NCBI GenBank assembly: GCA_963555705.1
Contig: OY743187.1
Span: forward strand, 12,228,133 to 12,292,132
Length of the DNA stretch: 64,000 nt
Direction: 5' to 3'
Source of the DNA: Ligustrum vulgare
Taxonomy: Eukaryota; Streptophyta; Magnoliopsida; Lamiales; Oleaceae
The translations under genes were made by a program, and so were the position numbers. The notes under the pieces were generated by a model. That model ran no database searches. It saw only the letters and a program-made list of their open reading frames with translations, and was not told the origin of the DNA. Shown in pieces: positions 24,001-34,030 of this stretch. Numbering within the stretch: the stretch's first letter is position 1; the number at the start of each line of letters is the position of its first letter.

Positions 24001-24333
24001 TGAATTATTTTCATATTCTATTTAGTGTGATTATTAATGTTAGTTTTCATTGTGAAAATTTCAGTGTCCTCAACAGCCCGGAGGTTCTGAGTGTGGCTAC
24101 TACGTCATGAAAAATATGTATGAGATAGTCACTGAACACTTTCAGCTTCCGTCGTTGGAAAATGTATAAGTTATTGAACATGATAATTTTTAATTATTCC
24201 TTCATATTTTATTACAAAATAACTGATAATTCATTTTGATTATTTGTAGGCATTTAAAGAGTATTACTCAACGAAGGAAATTGCTGAAATTCAAAACTTA
24301 TGGGCTAAATACTTCGTCGATAGGTGTGTGTAA
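21100..24333 (+). pseudogene. CACTA second gene: plant transposase-like N-part plus Ulp1-like protease, broken
   Basis: Multi-exon gene downstream of TNP2. The N-part (21169-21366 and 21450-21640) resembles the Ptta/En/Spm-type plant transposase domain (KNFKHFIGSLAR, MRWKDFKTRLV). The middle has a heptad-like Met/Gln stretch (22200-22320) and a WLDHVKVSVDHV block. The C-part resembles a C48/Ulp1 cysteine protease: NHWMLLVISP (His near 23541), LLDSASAF (Asp) and PQQPGGSECGYYVM (Gln and Cys near 24090). Breaks: TAA at 21142-21144 in the first exon, a one-base frameshift near 21645, a reading break around 22130-22190, and TAG at 23949-23951 where family members have Trp. Splicing could skip some of these but not all. 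The last codon is at 24331-24333. Confidence 0.75.
23782..23837 (+). repeat. Dispersed 55-bp repeat inside the CACTA element, copy 2
   Basis: Second copy of the 17335-17390 segment (ACAGGTTGGATAAGTTCAA, then GAGACTCTGCC) with several substitutions. It lies in an intron of the second gene. Confidence 0.8.
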
Positions 24334-24494
24334 ATCGACGTGTATTCAAACTTCTATTTACTCAATTACATGTGACATTAACAATCTTGTAAATATAATT
24401 ATTTCTCATTTATTTAACATTATTTTAATTATGTCTATTATATACATATTTGATGATGTGCATGTGGAAAATGTTCAGTCCACGTTTAGGTGAT

Positions 24495-24705
24495 TGCAGG
24501 TCATGATCGACCTGCAGTGATCTGGATCATTGCAGGTGACGTCCAGGTCATTGCAGGTGACATCTAGATCATTGCAGGCCATGACCTGCAGTGGCCTGGG
24601 TCATTGCAGGTGACGTCCAGGCCAATGCAGGCCATGACCTGCAATGGCCTGGGTCATTGCAGGCGACGTCCAGGTCATTGCATGTCATGTCTAGGTCATT
24701 GTATT
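24495..24705. repeat. Minisatellite of GGTCATTGCAGG-type units
   Basis: About ten imperfect units of roughly 20 bp built from GGTCATTGCAGGTGACGTCC and GGCCATGACCTGCA, often palindromic. They sit just inside the right subterminal repeats of the CACTA element. Confidence 0.85.
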
Positions 24706-24740
24706 TTACTCTATAGAAGAAGAAGAAAAAAAAAATTGAA

Positions 24741-25056
24741 AACGCGTCGATTTTTAGAAAACCGACGCCTAAAGTTTAAACTTTAGGCGTCGGTTTGAAT
24801 CACAACCGACGCCTAACTTTAGGCGTCGGTTTTGGATTACAACCGACGCCTAAAAATTTATTTATTTATTTATTTATTTTTTCAACTTTACGCGTCGGTT
24901 TCTTAACAACCGACGCGTAAAGATAGCATTTTACGCTTCGTTTTACAACCGACGCGTAAAGTCTTTACTTTACGCGTCTACTTCATACACGTCGCCACAA
25001 AAACCGACGCCTAATCTCTTAAATAACCGACGCAAAAGACTGTTTCTGTACTAGTG
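24741..25056. repeat. Right CACTA subterminal repeats and TIR
   Basis: A series of palindromes combining TTTAGGCGTCGGTT and AACCGACGCCTAAA (and the GCGTAAA variant), ending with the terminal TACTAGTG at 25056. Confidence 0.9.
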
Positions 25057-25057
25057 A

Positions 25058-25562
25058 GTAAAAAATATTTGTTTGTTTTTATTTGTTTTTATTTTTTTTT
25101 CTTTTACATCATTTTAAATTAAATAATAGGAAATGACTTGTTTTCCCTTCATTAAAATAGTTATTAAGATTATTAAAAAAAAAAAAATAGTCGATAGGTG
25201 ATTTTTGAGTCAACTTACGAATTTTTGGATGAAATTAGACGGTAAGGACCTTTTTAGCAAGAAAATGTGAAGGTAAAGGTAAATTTGCCAAAAAAATAAA
25301 CGTTAGAACGAATTTCACAAGAAGTGTGAAAGGTAGGGACCAATTAAGTCAATTACCCAATACAAAATGACATTTGTGTCCTTCATTAAAGTGGTCAATA
25401 TGTAATTTTTGAGTCAACTAACGGTTATTTTGATGGAATCAAAGGCATGGACGATTTCGACAAAGAAATGTGAAGGTGAAAGTGAAAATGTCAAAAAAAT
25501 CAAACTTTGAAATGAATTGTACAAGAATGTCCAAAGGTAGGGGACCTTTTGGCCAATTACCC
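25058..25562 (-). repeat. Right long TIR of the Mutator-like element
   Basis: Inverted copy of 15780-16255. Its inner edge abuts the CACTA right end and its outer edge carries the TSD TTTTAACAA. Confidence 0.85.
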
Positions 25563-25571
25563 TTTTAACAA

Positions 25572-26534
25572 TAACATAAATACGCGTTCTTCTGTTTTAT
25601 TGTTTAAGGGAGAATAAGTATTATCATTAAATTCCGTTGTTTCTTATAGGAAGGAAATGTGAACTTAATACTCGATATGTAACTGTCTATGTTAAGTCAC
25701 GATCAATATCACCGTAAGTTAACTTATTAATAGTATATACTTGTACTCTGCCTCTCTCTCAAAAATGTAATTAGATTAAAAAAATCATAAGGTGTAATCA
25801 ATAGACACTATATTAAGGGTTCCTCAAAAATAGGGGTGGATCAAGGGGTGACAAGTTTTTTATTATATTTTTTTGCACTCGGTTGATGCTATGAAATTGA
25901 TTTATAAATTGTGTTAAAGGATATAGGCTAAATTTTAATATAAATTAAAGTCAACAATCAATCTCAACCATATATTTCATGAAATTTGCAATTTTTCAAC
26001 CATACATTATTACATTTCATCAATTTTTATCAAAATCTAATAGAAACCTAATTTTAATCTCATCAATCAGGTTTAATCATATTAATTAATAGTTATTTTT
26101 TGTGTGCGTTTGGTATTGTTTAGGAGAATGGATAGTTGAAATTTGGTTAAAAAGTTAAATATTGTGGATTTGATTTTTAATGAATGATCAAGATTAACTA
26201 CCCAAATAAAAGAGAATTTTTTAAAGAAAATTAAACAAGGGCTTTATTAGGAGTCAAAAGGAGCTTTAATTATATCTTATTAAAACGGTACTGAAATTAA
26301 TCAAACTTGACAAGACAACCGAGAAGTTTTTTTGGTTTCCTCCTAGGAGACTAACGCATGCATTATTATTACAATTTTCATTACTCCTTTTCCCATATAA
26401 TAAATACATAATTTAAAAAATCTGTTTTCACTTAATTATACCCTACTAATTACTCTTAATATAACCGTATATATCATCCCAACTGGCCTTCCTAATTTCA
26501 CATTCACCCCACAAAAATTTCTCTTTGATCAACC
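25572..26534. promoter_or_regulatory. Upstream region of the HD-Zip gene
   Basis: No gene is seen. A MITE-like segment (about 26105-26215) is the inverted relative of the one at 56610-56790. A TATA-like ATATAATAAATA (about 26395-26406), some 130 bp before the start codon, is the best core-promoter candidate. Assignment as promoter is by position only. Confidence 0.4.
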
Positions 26535-27465
26535 ATGGAAGAGTATGATGAAGAAGTTTGTAACACGACGTTAGATTTGGGAATTGGATTAAGCAAATTC
26601 GTGCCGAAAAGGGATTGTGATCGGAAGAATAAGCGCGTGTTTTTTCTTGATCTTTCGATCCCACTTCATTCAAGTGATCATGCAATCGAGGGCTCGGGTT
26701 TGGGTTCTGGTTCTAGTGTTTCTGGTTCGAGTAGTTTGAAAGTCAATTTCGAAGAAAACAAACAAGCTAGCAAAAACAGTGTTTCCAATGGTAGCAAAGA
26801 GGATGAAGATAGAAATTATGGCAGAAAGAAATTGAGGCTTAGTAAAGAACAAATCATCTTGCTTGAAGACACTTTCAAACAGCACACTACCCTAAATACG
26901 GTATGCATGCGATTCTCTCTCTATATATTATGTATATATTTCTGTATTATTATTGTTAAAAAATATAAATTGGGTTTTCCATTTGAAATTGCATGGATGA
27001 CAGGTTCAGAAACAGAAATTTGCAGAAAGGTTGAATCTGAAACCAAGACAAGTAGAAGTTTGGTTTCAAAACCGAAGAGCAAGGTAATTCAGTCTTAATT
27101 AATTTCCTGTTATGGATTTAATCTTAATTTCAGTTTTCTGCATGGACTAATTTAATGCAATTTATTCATAATTATTATGCAGGACGAAACTGAAGCAAAC
27201 CGAGATGGACTACGAGCTCTTGAAGAAACACTTCGAAAGATTAAGCGAAGAGAATCGGAGATTGAACAAAGAGTTGGTGGAGCTACGGTCCGCCGTGAAA
27301 ATGGAACAACCACCGCCAACACCTCCGCCGTTTTTCATTCAGATACCTGCGGCGGCGGCGACACTTACAATGCGTCCGTCGTGCGAGAAAGTTGGCAATA
27401 GTAGGGGCGGCGATGGCGGAAAAGCAGGAGGCGGCTGCGGCGGCCATACTGGATGTGGTCCATAA
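26535..27465 (+). CDS. Homeodomain-leucine zipper class II transcription factor (3 exons, 242 aa)
   Basis: Exons 26535-26900, 27004-27083 and 27183-27465 join in frame at GT/AG borders. The protein has an N-terminal EAR-like LDLGIGL (residues 13-19), a Ser-rich linker, a homeodomain at about 97-152 with recognition helix VWFQNRRAR (Trp142, Asn145), and a zipper with Leu162, 169, 176 and 183. After it come a Pro-rich segment and RPSCE at 213-217. Class II members normally have CPSCE here, so the first Cys is replaced by Arg. The EAR motif and family suggest a nuclear repressor binding CAAT-type palindromes as a dimer. The C-terminus is Gly-rich and short. The ATG is the first in a fitting context (ACCATGGAAG). 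It is the only clear host gene in the window. Confidence 0.92.
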
Positions 27466-27821
27466 ACCTAAACAATAGGAAAACGGCTCGAATATATAGA
27501 CGTCACTGTAAATTAATGATTTAAACAGACTTTAATAACTCAATAATTTCTAGATGAGAATTTCATATGAGCTCACTAAATTTACAAGTCTATTCTAGGT
27601 TGCTCTCTGATTTCAATTATTTATATAATAAAAATTATGAAATTGGAGTGATTTCTTAATTTTCTTTACTTCTCTTAATAAAATAAAATAGTCTAAACTT
27701 CAATTATATATGTTGCTTTTTTGTTATTTTTAAATTGAATTTTCTTTGTTAATAAGATCATAATTTTACGTTGATTATCATTGACTAGAAACTCTTGTTC
27801 TTAACAAATTGTAACATTAAG
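27466..27821. other. 3' untranslated and downstream region of the HD-Zip gene
   Basis: AT-rich. Several AATAAAA-like poly(A) signals occur (about 27628 and 27680). There is no other gene. Confidence 0.4.
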
Positions 27822-27992
27822 AGCCTGTTTGGTAATTGGAAAATTTTTAATTTTTGTAATTTTTTTATTTTTATTTTTTGATGGATGTATGATTTAAAAA
27901 TGTTTGAAAAGTCAAAAATTGTGAGTTTGACTAAAAATAAATAGTTGTGATTGAATTTAAAAAATTGTGATAAAAAAACAATAATAATGAAA
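27822..27992 (+). mobile_element. MITE fragment, GAGCCTGTTTGG family (right end lost)
   Basis: It starts AAGAGCCTGTTTGGTAAT and continues with the same interior as the complete copy at 28470-28644 (GTATGATTTAAAAATGTTTG, GACTAAAAATAAATAGTTG), but lacks the inverted right end. Confidence 0.6.
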
Positions 27993-28122
27993 ATGACACA
28001 CCCTCCGATCCATAGAGTAGTGACACGAAGATATATATAATTGTATATATCATGTCAACAAATAAGTTTGACTTTGATAGTCGCGATCATTACAGACTAG
28101 TACATAAGTTTTAAATGGACTA

Positions 28123-28297
28123 GCCTCTGTTCGGTAAGTGTAGTTTTTTTTAGTTTATATACTCTAAAATTTCAAATATAAATTTTTAATTACACATATT
28201 TTCTCTCTTCAATTTTTAACTTTCCACCTGCCTCTAGATCCGTGCAAAACAGTAAAAAATTGGTTTAAAAACTAGATTTACGCCTCCGAACAGAAGC
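28123..28297. mobile_element. MITE with GCCTCTGTTCGG ends
   Basis: The ends GCCTCTGTTCGG and CCGAACAGAAGC are inverted with one mismatch and are bordered by TA. A 27-bp direct repeat (TAGTACATAAGTTTTAA core) lies at 28097-28123 and 28316-28342, just outside. Confidence 0.6.
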
Positions 28298-28469
28298 TAA
28301 ATAGTTCATAGACGTCTAGTACATAAGTTTTAAGTGGACTAGACATTTCGTTCTATTAACATATGAAAAATTCTATCACTAATTTACTTGGAAATTTCAA
28401 CAAAATTATTTATCTATAGGTACCCACCAATTTTCTATTTAAAAAAAAAATCTTTGGTTAAGGTCTCTA

Positions 28470-28644
28470 GAGCCTGTTTGGTAATATGAAAAATTTTGAT
28501 TTTTGTTATTTTTTTTAGTGTTTTTATAGATGTGTGATTTAAAAATATTTGAAAAGTGAAAAAATGTGGACTTGACTAAAAATAAATAGTTGAGATTGAG
28601 TTTAAAAAATTGTGGTGAAATTTTTTATATTACCAAACTGGCTC
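28470..28644. mobile_element. Complete MITE, GAGCCTGTTTGG family
   Basis: The ends GAGCCTGTTTGGTAATAT and its inverted partner are complementary over about 25 bp. The flanking trinucleotides CTA and TTA are close to a PIF/Harbinger-type target. Confidence 0.65.
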
Positions 28645-29274
28645 TTAATCGACATAATGTTGGGCATGCATGTGACTTTTATTGATATAGACTATTACGA
28701 AGATACTTTCTTTAGTAATAATGGAAGTGGTAATTGCTGCATTTTCTAGTGACAAGTAAAAGCTAAACGAGTTACAAACCTAAGTGGGCTCTAATTTATG
28801 AAGAGACAAGTATAATTTATATTTTCAACTATATTAATTGGACTTTCTTAATTTATTGTGTAAAAATTAAAACAAGCATATTTTTGTGGGACTGATAAAG
28901 TAGTTAATTTTATTTATTTATTTATTTTTTGAATAAATAAAGTAGTTAATTTGTTCAATGTACATTATACGAAGATAAATTAACATGTTATATATAGGTT
29001 CATTCAACATATTTTAAATTTTAATTTACTTATTTTATTCATAAATGATATTGTTATTATGAATATATAATTTTAGATTAATTACAAATGTATAATTTAA
29101 CTTAACAAAATTGTTATTTATAAGTACAATTAAATATCTATATAATATTTCAAATTTCAAAATATTACCAAAAGGAATATTATGATCATCATTAATAATA
29201 AATATGGAATGCTTTAATAAACTAAAATATACTACCAACCCCATTTTAAATGATATACATAAACAATCGGGGTG
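28645..29274. other. AT-rich intergenic sequence
   Basis: No gene, repeat or element end could be recognised. The short minus-strand ORF at 29035-29244 has no recognisable content. Confidence 0.4.
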
Positions 29275-29282
29275 ACTGTGAT

Positions 29283-30704
29283 CAAAGGCGGAGCTAGGAT
29301 TTCAAGTCAGCGCGGGCGAAAATTAAATGAGGTTGGAGGGGGGGGGGGGGGGGAGGAGACGGGGGTTCGGCCCCCGAAATTTTTTTGCTAGAAAAATCAA
29401 ACCAAATAGAAAAATCTTAATTTCACAAATGACAAGTAAATAAATCCCAACTCAAATGAAATACCTTAAAATCGTTCCTTGCGAGTTTTCATGCTTTGAA
29501 ATCGTTGTACAATAACTTCATTATCAATTTTCAAAGATATATATCTTTCTCTACATAAACAACAAGACTATCATTCTATTTTCATGATCAGGGAAAAGTT
29601 GTGTAACATCAACATCTACTCTATTTGAATTCCCCTCATCAACATTTCCTTCTACTGAAAATTTTCTTTGGTGGACATGATTTTTTTTTATTACAATAAA
29701 CAAGTTATATTTAAAAACTCATAAATAAACTTCAAAACTAGAAACCACAAATCTCAAATTAAACAAACTCAACAAATAACAATTACAAACCACAAATCTC
29801 AAATCTCAAATAACGAAAATTCAAATCAAGCTAATTAAATATATTAAAAATATCCCTAAATGTCAAAAAACTAATTGCTAGTATCAATATAAGATAGGCA
29901 TAAAATGTGCACAAAATAAAATAGGAGAACACATTACGCGCAAAATAAAATAGGTATAAAGATTTGTGCAATAATTGAAGAAAAATTAAACTAAATAGAG
30001 AAAACTTAGTTTCGCAAATGAGAAGTAAACAAATTTTAACTCAAATGAAATATCTTATTATCGTTGTACAATAACTTCATTATAAACCTTCACAAACCAC
30101 AAATCTCAAAATTAAAGCAACTCAACAAACCACAAATCTCAAATTACAAAAAATTCAAACAAAGTTAATCATTAATTAAATCAATTAAAATTGTCCCCAA
30201 TTCCAAATTAATATCAAATAGACAACAATACATGAAAAATCAATCAATACTTCCAAATGAAAAAAAAAAAAAAAACAAAAATAAGCATTATATAAACTAA
30301 AAATTAAATGGAACTTCAGGCATTATCATTAAAAAAAAAAACCATTATTTAACATTTAATATTACCCCATGTTGAAAAAGTCAAAACTCAAGTCTCAAAG
30401 TCTCAAAAGTGAAAAGTACATTCAAGCTTCAAACTGAAATCAACCGAGAGAGCTGAACATTTGCTGCTGCGCTGCAAACCAGTAGATCATCGGCACTCGG
30501 CAGGGTCGGAGTCAGAGACACGGAGTCGACAACGGCGGGGAGAGGGTTTAGTGTTATGCTTTGCTTCTGACACGGAGACTGTTCTGGTATGTGGATTGTG
30601 GCTTCTGCGTTAAAAATCTGAGGTTTGTGTTTAAATTTTTTTTTTTTTTGGTTTGGGGCAAACCCAGTGCAGACCCAAGGTCGCCTGAACTGGCTCCACG
30701 CCTG
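29283..30704. mobile_element. hAT-like non-autonomous element, GGCGGAGC ends
   Basis: The ends CAAAGGCGGAGCTAGG and (inward) CAGGCGTGGAGCCAG are flanked by a perfect 8-bp TSD ACTGTGAT (29275-29282 and 30705-30712). It contains a G-run of about 17 (29337-29353). A GC-richer part near the right end (about 30440-30700) has a small ORF of no recognised product. It is of the same family as 44269-45568. Confidence 0.82.
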
Positions 30705-30712
30705 ACTGTGAT

Positions 30713-31063
30713 ACTTAAAACTAAAAATAGGAAAGTTATGTGATTTTTTTAAACGTGAAAGTTTGTATTTAATATTGTCATAAGTTCAAGGACATATCTG
30801 ATATTGTTACAAAAGTTTACAACTCAAGTTTTTTATTCAGCCTGATTATTGAGTTAAAATTAACTAGTTTTCTACTACAATGTCTGACGTGGAAGACCAA
30901 GATATCACATTATCATATTACAAACCCAATTTTCCGTTGAAAAGCTAATAAACTTTAACTCTGTGACCAAAACTCAAAGAGAAAGCAAACTTCAGGATCC
31001 ACTCGAAACAAAATAAAGTTGGCGATTAAGGTCTAACTTTGCTATAAGTTGAGTAACTCACAG
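30713..31063. other. Intergenic sequence with no recognised feature
   Basis: Nothing supported. It ends at the probable solo LTR. Confidence 0.4.
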
Positions 31064-31929
31064 TGTTTTAAACCCGTGAGAAAATGCACCCGAAACTATC
31101 CCACATGGCAACCATCCGAGCTCACGTGGCCTAGCCAAATGTCACGTCATGTCAGAACGTCGCCTCACCTGACAATCTGCCATCTCATCACATCTATAAC
31201 CGAACATATATGAATTTCCCCAAGTTTGGTACCCCGAACAGTATGACAAGATCACCTATTGCGCATCCATCTTTAGACTCAATTATGAATGCGAGAGGGC
31301 TACAATGAGCATACAAATTACCCAAGCCCGATCTCATGTGAGATCAATTGAAGCCCAAGCACTTGGATGGTGCTTCCTACACATATAAATACCCCGAGGA
31401 GATGTGTGACCCTGAACTTTGTTTCACCCCCGAACATTATCTTGACACCTATAACAAAGTAAGATACTCGGGATTCATCATGCTCGGGGTATTTTGTTAA
31501 AGGCCCGGGGCTTCCCTTGTAGACAATAGGCTACCCCCTAAACCCATTAGGTCCCTTAAACCGCAAGTCCTAATCTAACGCAGCCACAATAGTCCTACAG
31601 CCTTATTTGGACTCTACTATTAAGACTCCCAAGTCTGATAGGACTTTTACGTGTCCCACGCATTCCGATATCATAATCCTACCAAGATTACCCTACATGT
31701 CTATATATATATACACACACAAAGCTTTCAATAATTATTCAGGTACACACAATTATTTTTACAAATTATAGCCTCACACAGAATTTTTCTCTCTTTTTAC
31801 TAACTTAAGCATTGGAGGGGCGATGATAATACACCTCACAGATTTTATTTCAGAATGCCTGAAATCCAATTCATGCTCATTCATCGTTCAAGCACGAGAA
31901 ATTACGAGTGCATGTTTTTGACATCATCA
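31064..31929 (+). mobile_element. Probable solo LTR of a Ty3/gypsy element
   Basis: The composition differs from its surroundings. It contains a TATAAATA box (31384-31391), a CTAACTTAAGCATTGGAGG-type segment (about 31800-31818) and an end GACATCATCA, all resembling LTRs of plant Tat-type elements. No partner LTR or internal region is present. A matching TSD was not found (CACAG at the left, CTGTG at the right), so the edges are approximate. Confidence 0.45.
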
Positions 31930-31943
31930 CTGTGTATAATATA

Positions 31944-32697
31944 TGATCGATACAATTTAACGACGCCCTAGGATGGGCTAGGGTTTTTTAACGTAGCAGG
32001 TCAGCCCGTCTAGGTAACGAGGCTGGCATGTGTGCCCGGTTTCTCCATAATCAGTAACCAAAGCGACCAAAAGGTCTGGCAATAATGTCCGGGCAAGATC
32101 GAGCCTTTTCCCCCAACGTTATTAGGTTCTCCAATACACTTACTCATATGACAGCTTACGTGTCCGGACTTCTCTTGTCATAAGGTCGGGTATTCTCGAC
32201 CTCATCTTGTCATATACCTTTTTTGTGATGGTGATCGGTTTGTCCCGGCCACATTACTTTTTAAGGCCCAATACAAACAGGACTCTAAGCATTCTTCGTT
32301 TATGGGCTTCATCAATGGGGGCCAAATTAAGACGTATCCTATAAGGAAACATACTAAAGGGGGAGCTCAATTCTTGTAAGGTTAGAACTCTTTCTAAAAG
32401 GTAAGTTATACCAAAAGGACTCATTCTTTAACTAAAAATGGTTATTGCCTTTTTAGCCCTATAAATACAGCTCATTTGATCACATATAATTCATTCATAA
32501 TTCTTTACGTATTTTCAGTTATATATTCTCTCTACTTTTCTCCAAAATACTAATTCTCACACTAGAAGGCAGAAGGGCGACGGGGAGAATCCTCCTCGTC
32601 TTTTTGCAGGTCATCCAAGACAAATCCATTCATCTTTTCCAGAAATCAAGCAACTCCATATCTTGCCACGTCAAGGCTAGGAATTTTTACAGCATCA
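31944..32697 (+). repeat. 5' LTR of the gypsy element
   Basis: 754 bp, TG...CA. It aligns to 41460-42214 along its whole length with scattered substitutions and small indels. Confidence 0.93.
32460..32467 (+). promoter_or_regulatory. TATA box of the gypsy 5' LTR
   Basis: TATAAATA in the context GCCCTATAAATACAGC. The same box is conserved in the 3' LTR at 41984-41991. Confidence 0.7.
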
Positions 32698-32699
32698 AT

Positions 32700-32717
32700 T
32701 GGCGTTGTTTGTGGAAA
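32700..32717 (+). promoter_or_regulatory. Primer-binding site of the gypsy element
   Basis: TGGCGTTGTTTGTGG starts two bases after the LTR end. It resembles the TGGCGCCGT-type PBS of Tat elements but has changed; the tRNA cannot be named with confidence. Confidence 0.55.
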
Positions 32718-32732
32718 AAGATACAATCAGCC

Positions 32733-34030
32733 ATGGTTAATAGACGTCAAGCTCGTCCCTCTGCATCCACCGGTCAACCCCTTCCGGCCAATACCTACGC
32801 TGAAGGGGAGAATCCTCCACCTGATGAAGATGTTGGGGAGGAACAAGACCCAGAAGTCTCGCCAGAAAATGAACCAGTTAGTCGAGAAGATTTCAACGAA
32901 CTCCAGCAGCAGCTCCGTGAACTCCGTCAAACTCTTCAGCAACAGAATAATCGTCAAGTGCCACCCGACCTGAACACTCTAGGAACGATTCTCAGGGAAG
33001 ATCACATGCCAGTTAATCTTGTAGATGACAATTCCCCTGGAATCGGGGGTGCCCATCCCATGACTAAGGGATCTGCCAACTTGACACAGCGAAAAATTTT
33101 CAAAATTATTCAGGAAGGAATTGAAGACGGGATAAGACAAAACATGTAAGGTCGGACCTCTTTCTCGAGAAGAACCCCTTTCAACCCCGAAATAACTTCA
33201 TTCCCCTTACCAGAAAGATTCAAATATCCTCGAATAAAGGAATACGATGGAACTACAGATCCTAACAACCACCTGAATACCTACACTAATGCTATGGACA
33301 TGCAGAATGCTCCTGATCAAATACTATACAAGGCCTTCTCGCAAACCTTATCAAACTCTACCCGAGACTTGTTTTCTACAATACCATTCGGATTGATATC
33401 TTCCTTCGCTGATCTTACTGAGAAATTCACAGATTTCTTTGTAAGTAGTAAAAAGATTAAGAAAACAGTCGCTTCCCTCATGCAGTTGAGACAAGGACAT
33501 AATGAAACACTGCGAGAATTCATGACACGTTTTAATGCTGAAAGACTTCAGATTCCAGATCTTCACATCTCATTGGCAACTTCAGCCCTGAACTTTGCCA
33601 TCCGAGGTCCGGAATTCAGAATGTTCTTGTCTAAGAATCCACCTACAAACGTGACTGAACTTCTGAGAAGGGCAGAAAAATACATAAATATGGAAGAGAA
33701 ATTATTTTCGGTTAGGGCATATGATCAAGTTCATGGAACAACAGTACAGTCTTCCGAACCTGTCAAATAGGGGAATAAGAGATCAAGGCAACAAGATGAA
33801 AGGAATTTTTCCCGATCCAACACAAAGGCAAAGGAAAGCAGTTATGGGCATCAGAATTTAACTCCATTAAATGAGCATTGGTCTCACGTTCTCATGGAAA
33901 TAAAAGGTCGAGAAGATTTGCGCTGGCCAAAATCTATCAAGGGAAGATCAATGAAAAGAATTGCCATAAATATTGCGACTTTCACAAAAGCCCATGTCAT
34001 ACTACGAATGATTGCAGAACACTAAAATAG
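32733..34030 (+). pseudogene. Gypsy gag (decayed)
   Basis: The ATG at 32733 follows the PBS closely. The N-part is acidic and Gln-rich with a coiled-coil-like Leu/Gln stretch (about 32890-32950). The retrotransposon gag domain runs from about 33190 to 33690 (RFKYPRIKEYDGTTDP, then RQGHNETLREFMTRFN). A zinc-knuckle-like CDFHKSPCHTTNDC lies near 33970-34010. In-frame stops are at 33147-33149 and after 33767, with a frame change near 33900. Gag would form the particle. Confidence 0.85.

Larger units (their letters stand above)
16543..25056 (+). mobile_element. CACTA (En/Spm) transposon, left terminus missing
   Basis: The right end reads ...TACTAGTG at 25049-25056, i.e. CACTAGTACAGAAACAG inwards, a standard CACTA terminus. 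Subterminal palindromic repeats (GGCGTCGGTT and its complement) occur at both ends (16543-16620 and 24741-25030). Two genes lie inside on the plus strand: a TNP2 transposase and a second product with an Ulp1-like protease. No CACTA sequence is found at the left; the recognisable element starts in the first subterminal hairpin. Confidence 0.88.
15780..25562. mobile_element. Mutator-like element with long TIRs, enclosing a CACTA element
   Basis: Inverted arms of about 480-505 bp (15780-16255 and 25058-25562) start GGGTAATTGGC and end with its complement. They are flanked by a perfect 9-bp TSD TTTTAACAA (15771-15779 and 25563-25571), the length typical of Mutator-like elements. Left interior sequence is 16256-16535; the rest is a CACTA element. 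Removing the CACTA leaves a small non-autonomous element. No MULE transposase was found. Confidence 0.85.
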
